In this document: positions 4,685 to 5,348 of the stretch, piece by piece
How positions within the stretch are numbered: position 1 is the stretch's first letter
Layout: every line of letters begins with the position of its first letter
DNA from: a bacterium
GTDB taxonomy: Bacteria; Patescibacteriota; Minisyncoccia; Minisyncoccales; UBA10102
Length of the DNA stretch: 5,348 nucleotides
Direction: 5' to 3'
Assembly (NCBI GenBank): GCA_030699255.1
Contig: JAUYJR010000059.1
Span: 1 to 5,348, forward strand
Position numbers and translations under genes: made by a program
Notes under the pieces: generated by a model
Seen by the model: only the letters and a program-made list of their open reading frames with translations
Databases searched by the model: none
What the model was told of the DNA's origin: nothing

Positions 4685-5288
4685 ATGTTCGCGGATTTTG
4701 AATACTCTTCCCCTGAAGGTAAAACGTGGGGGTTCCTCTCACACCAAGTGATTCTCCTTCGGCAAGATCTCTCCTCACTTTTTCTTTACTATTAAGGTCT
4801 TCTATATCTGATACAAAAGTTTCTTCATTCAGATTGAGCATGAGAGCGTATGAAACAAAGAGATCACGGGCATTTTTGTTTCCCGCCCAATCTTTTTGGC
4901 GTTCAAAGAGAAGGTCATGGTACTCCCAAAACATCCCTTGTTTACTTGCGGCTTCCGACGCCAAAGCCGCAAGCTCTGCCTGCTGGTGAATACTCCTTAA
5001 AGGAAAATGACGGTAAACAATCGCAATATCTTCTCCAAATGATTCAGCAAGCTGAGAGATCCATTCGGCATAAAACTGGCAAGCGGGACACTGAAAGTCG
5101 CTATACTCCACAAGCACAACTCGAGCTTCGCGAGATCCTTTCACCTGATCCGTGTCTCGCACCATTTGAGCTTCTTCTCGAGCCACATCCTCCGTCTCAA
5201 CGCTTTTCTGGGAAGTGGTCCAGGTAACCGCCCATACTCCCCCCAAAAGAAGAATTCCTAAACCTGTCCAAAATGCGGTTCTGTTCAT
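4632..5288 (-). CDS. Membrane-anchored DsbA-like thioredoxin-fold oxidoreductase
   Basis: The 218-residue product has an N-terminal hydrophobic anchor (about 5-24), then a charged linker and a DsbA/thioredoxin domain of the DsbA_2/Thioredoxin_4 type. The active site is DFQCPAC with Cys67 and Cys70. The helical insertion includes FWEYHDLLF (120-128), and the cis-proline loop is GVRGTPTFYL with Pro187. Such proteins introduce disulfides into exported proteins and are then reoxidised by VKOR or DsbB, here most likely the VKOR encoded next. The anchor lacks a clear cleavage site, so the domain is probably tethered outside the membrane. The start overlaps the preceding gene's stop as ATGA, and a weak AGGA lies nine bases upstream. 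Its last 53 bases overlap the longest VKOR frame. An isomerase or reductase role cannot be excluded. Confidence 0.93.
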   Translation of the reverse strand: MNRTAFWTGLGILLLGGVWAVTWTTSQKSVETEDVAREEAQMVRDTDQVKGSREARVVLVEYSDFQCPACQFYAEWISQLAESFGEDIAIVYRHFPLRSIHQQAELAALASEAASKQGMFWEYHDLLFERQKDWAGNKNARDLFVSYALMLNLNEETFVSDIEDLNSKEKVRRDLAEGESLGVRGTPTFYLQGKSIQNPRTYAEFEQYIIGAFQEQEE

Positions 5289-5348
5289 AGACTAAGTTCC
5301 TGCTCAATAATCTGCTGAAAATTTGCAAACGGCTGGGCTCCAACAATA
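5285..5348 (-). CDS. C-terminus of a second DsbA-like protein (cut by the window edge)
   Basis: Reading the minus strand from the right edge gives 20 residues, IVGAQPFANFQQIIEQELSL, then TGA. The pattern (V/I)xGAQPFxxFxxxI is the usual ending of DsbA-like thioredoxin-fold proteins, just after the cis-proline strand and before the final helix. It parallels the ending of the neighbouring gene (TYAEFEQYIIGAF). The stop overlaps the next gene's ATG as ATGA, so two DsbA-like genes appear to lie in tandem in one operon. The catalytic part is outside the window, so the call rests only on this tail. Confidence 0.65.
   Translation of the reverse strand, partial: IVGAQPFANFQQIIEQELSL

Noticed and set aside
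4850..5227. 125-codon plus-strand ORF
   Set aside because: It is antisense to the DsbA-like gene with its CPAC and cis-proline motifs, and it shows no recognisable domain.

Overview
The window looks like a compact, gene-dense stretch of bacterial chromosome, most likely from the Patescibacteria/CPR (Parcubacteria- or Microgenomates-like). This is an inference. The reasons are a long-form nucleoside diphosphate kinase with the CPR-like active-site variant HASG, a tiny DUF5679 zinc-ribbon protein, a membrane DsbA/VKOR oxidative-folding cassette, and almost no Shine-Dalgarno sequences before the real genes. TGA is read as a stop at two ATGA junctions, so recoded-TGA groups (Gracilibacteria, Absconditabacteria) are unlikely.

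Layout from left to right. Positions 1-307 hold no convincing gene, but begin with a perfect 16-bp palindrome followed by a hairpin. Next, all on the minus strand, are an intracellular SGNH/GDSL hydrolase (308-925) with its own sigma70-type promoter, and then a roughly 240-bp intergenic block that carries a complete small transcription unit. That unit has a promoter at 1112-1140, a strong ribosome-binding-like sequence, a 7-codon ORF and a terminator ending near 992. Upstream of it lie ndk (1164-1769) and a secreted stand-alone ComEC-type metallo-beta-lactamase-fold hydrolase (1801-2634). After a hairpin comes the DUF5679 mini-gene (2685-2849). A divergent intergenic region then carries a good promoter for a plus-strand HU gene (3040-3315).

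HU converges on a minus-strand operon across a shared bidirectional terminator (3332-3361). In transcription order the operon contains the tail of a DsbA-like protein (5285-5348, cut by the window edge), a membrane-anchored DsbA-like thioredoxin (4632-5288), a VKOR-family membrane protein (4208-4684), and an ATP-cone protein fused to a PD-(D/E)XK nuclease domain (3363-4211). All the junctions overlap. The first three genes should form an extracytoplasmic disulfide-forming system in which VKOR reoxidises the DsbA-like proteins using quinone. The fourth does not obviously belong to that pathway, yet its start codon overlaps the VKOR stop.

The two items most worth a second look are the small transcription unit at about 992-1140, which resembles an undescribed small RNA or leader-peptide regulator, and the ATP-cone/nuclease fusion embedded in the disulfide operon. 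No CRISPR array, transposase, tRNA or rRNA was seen.
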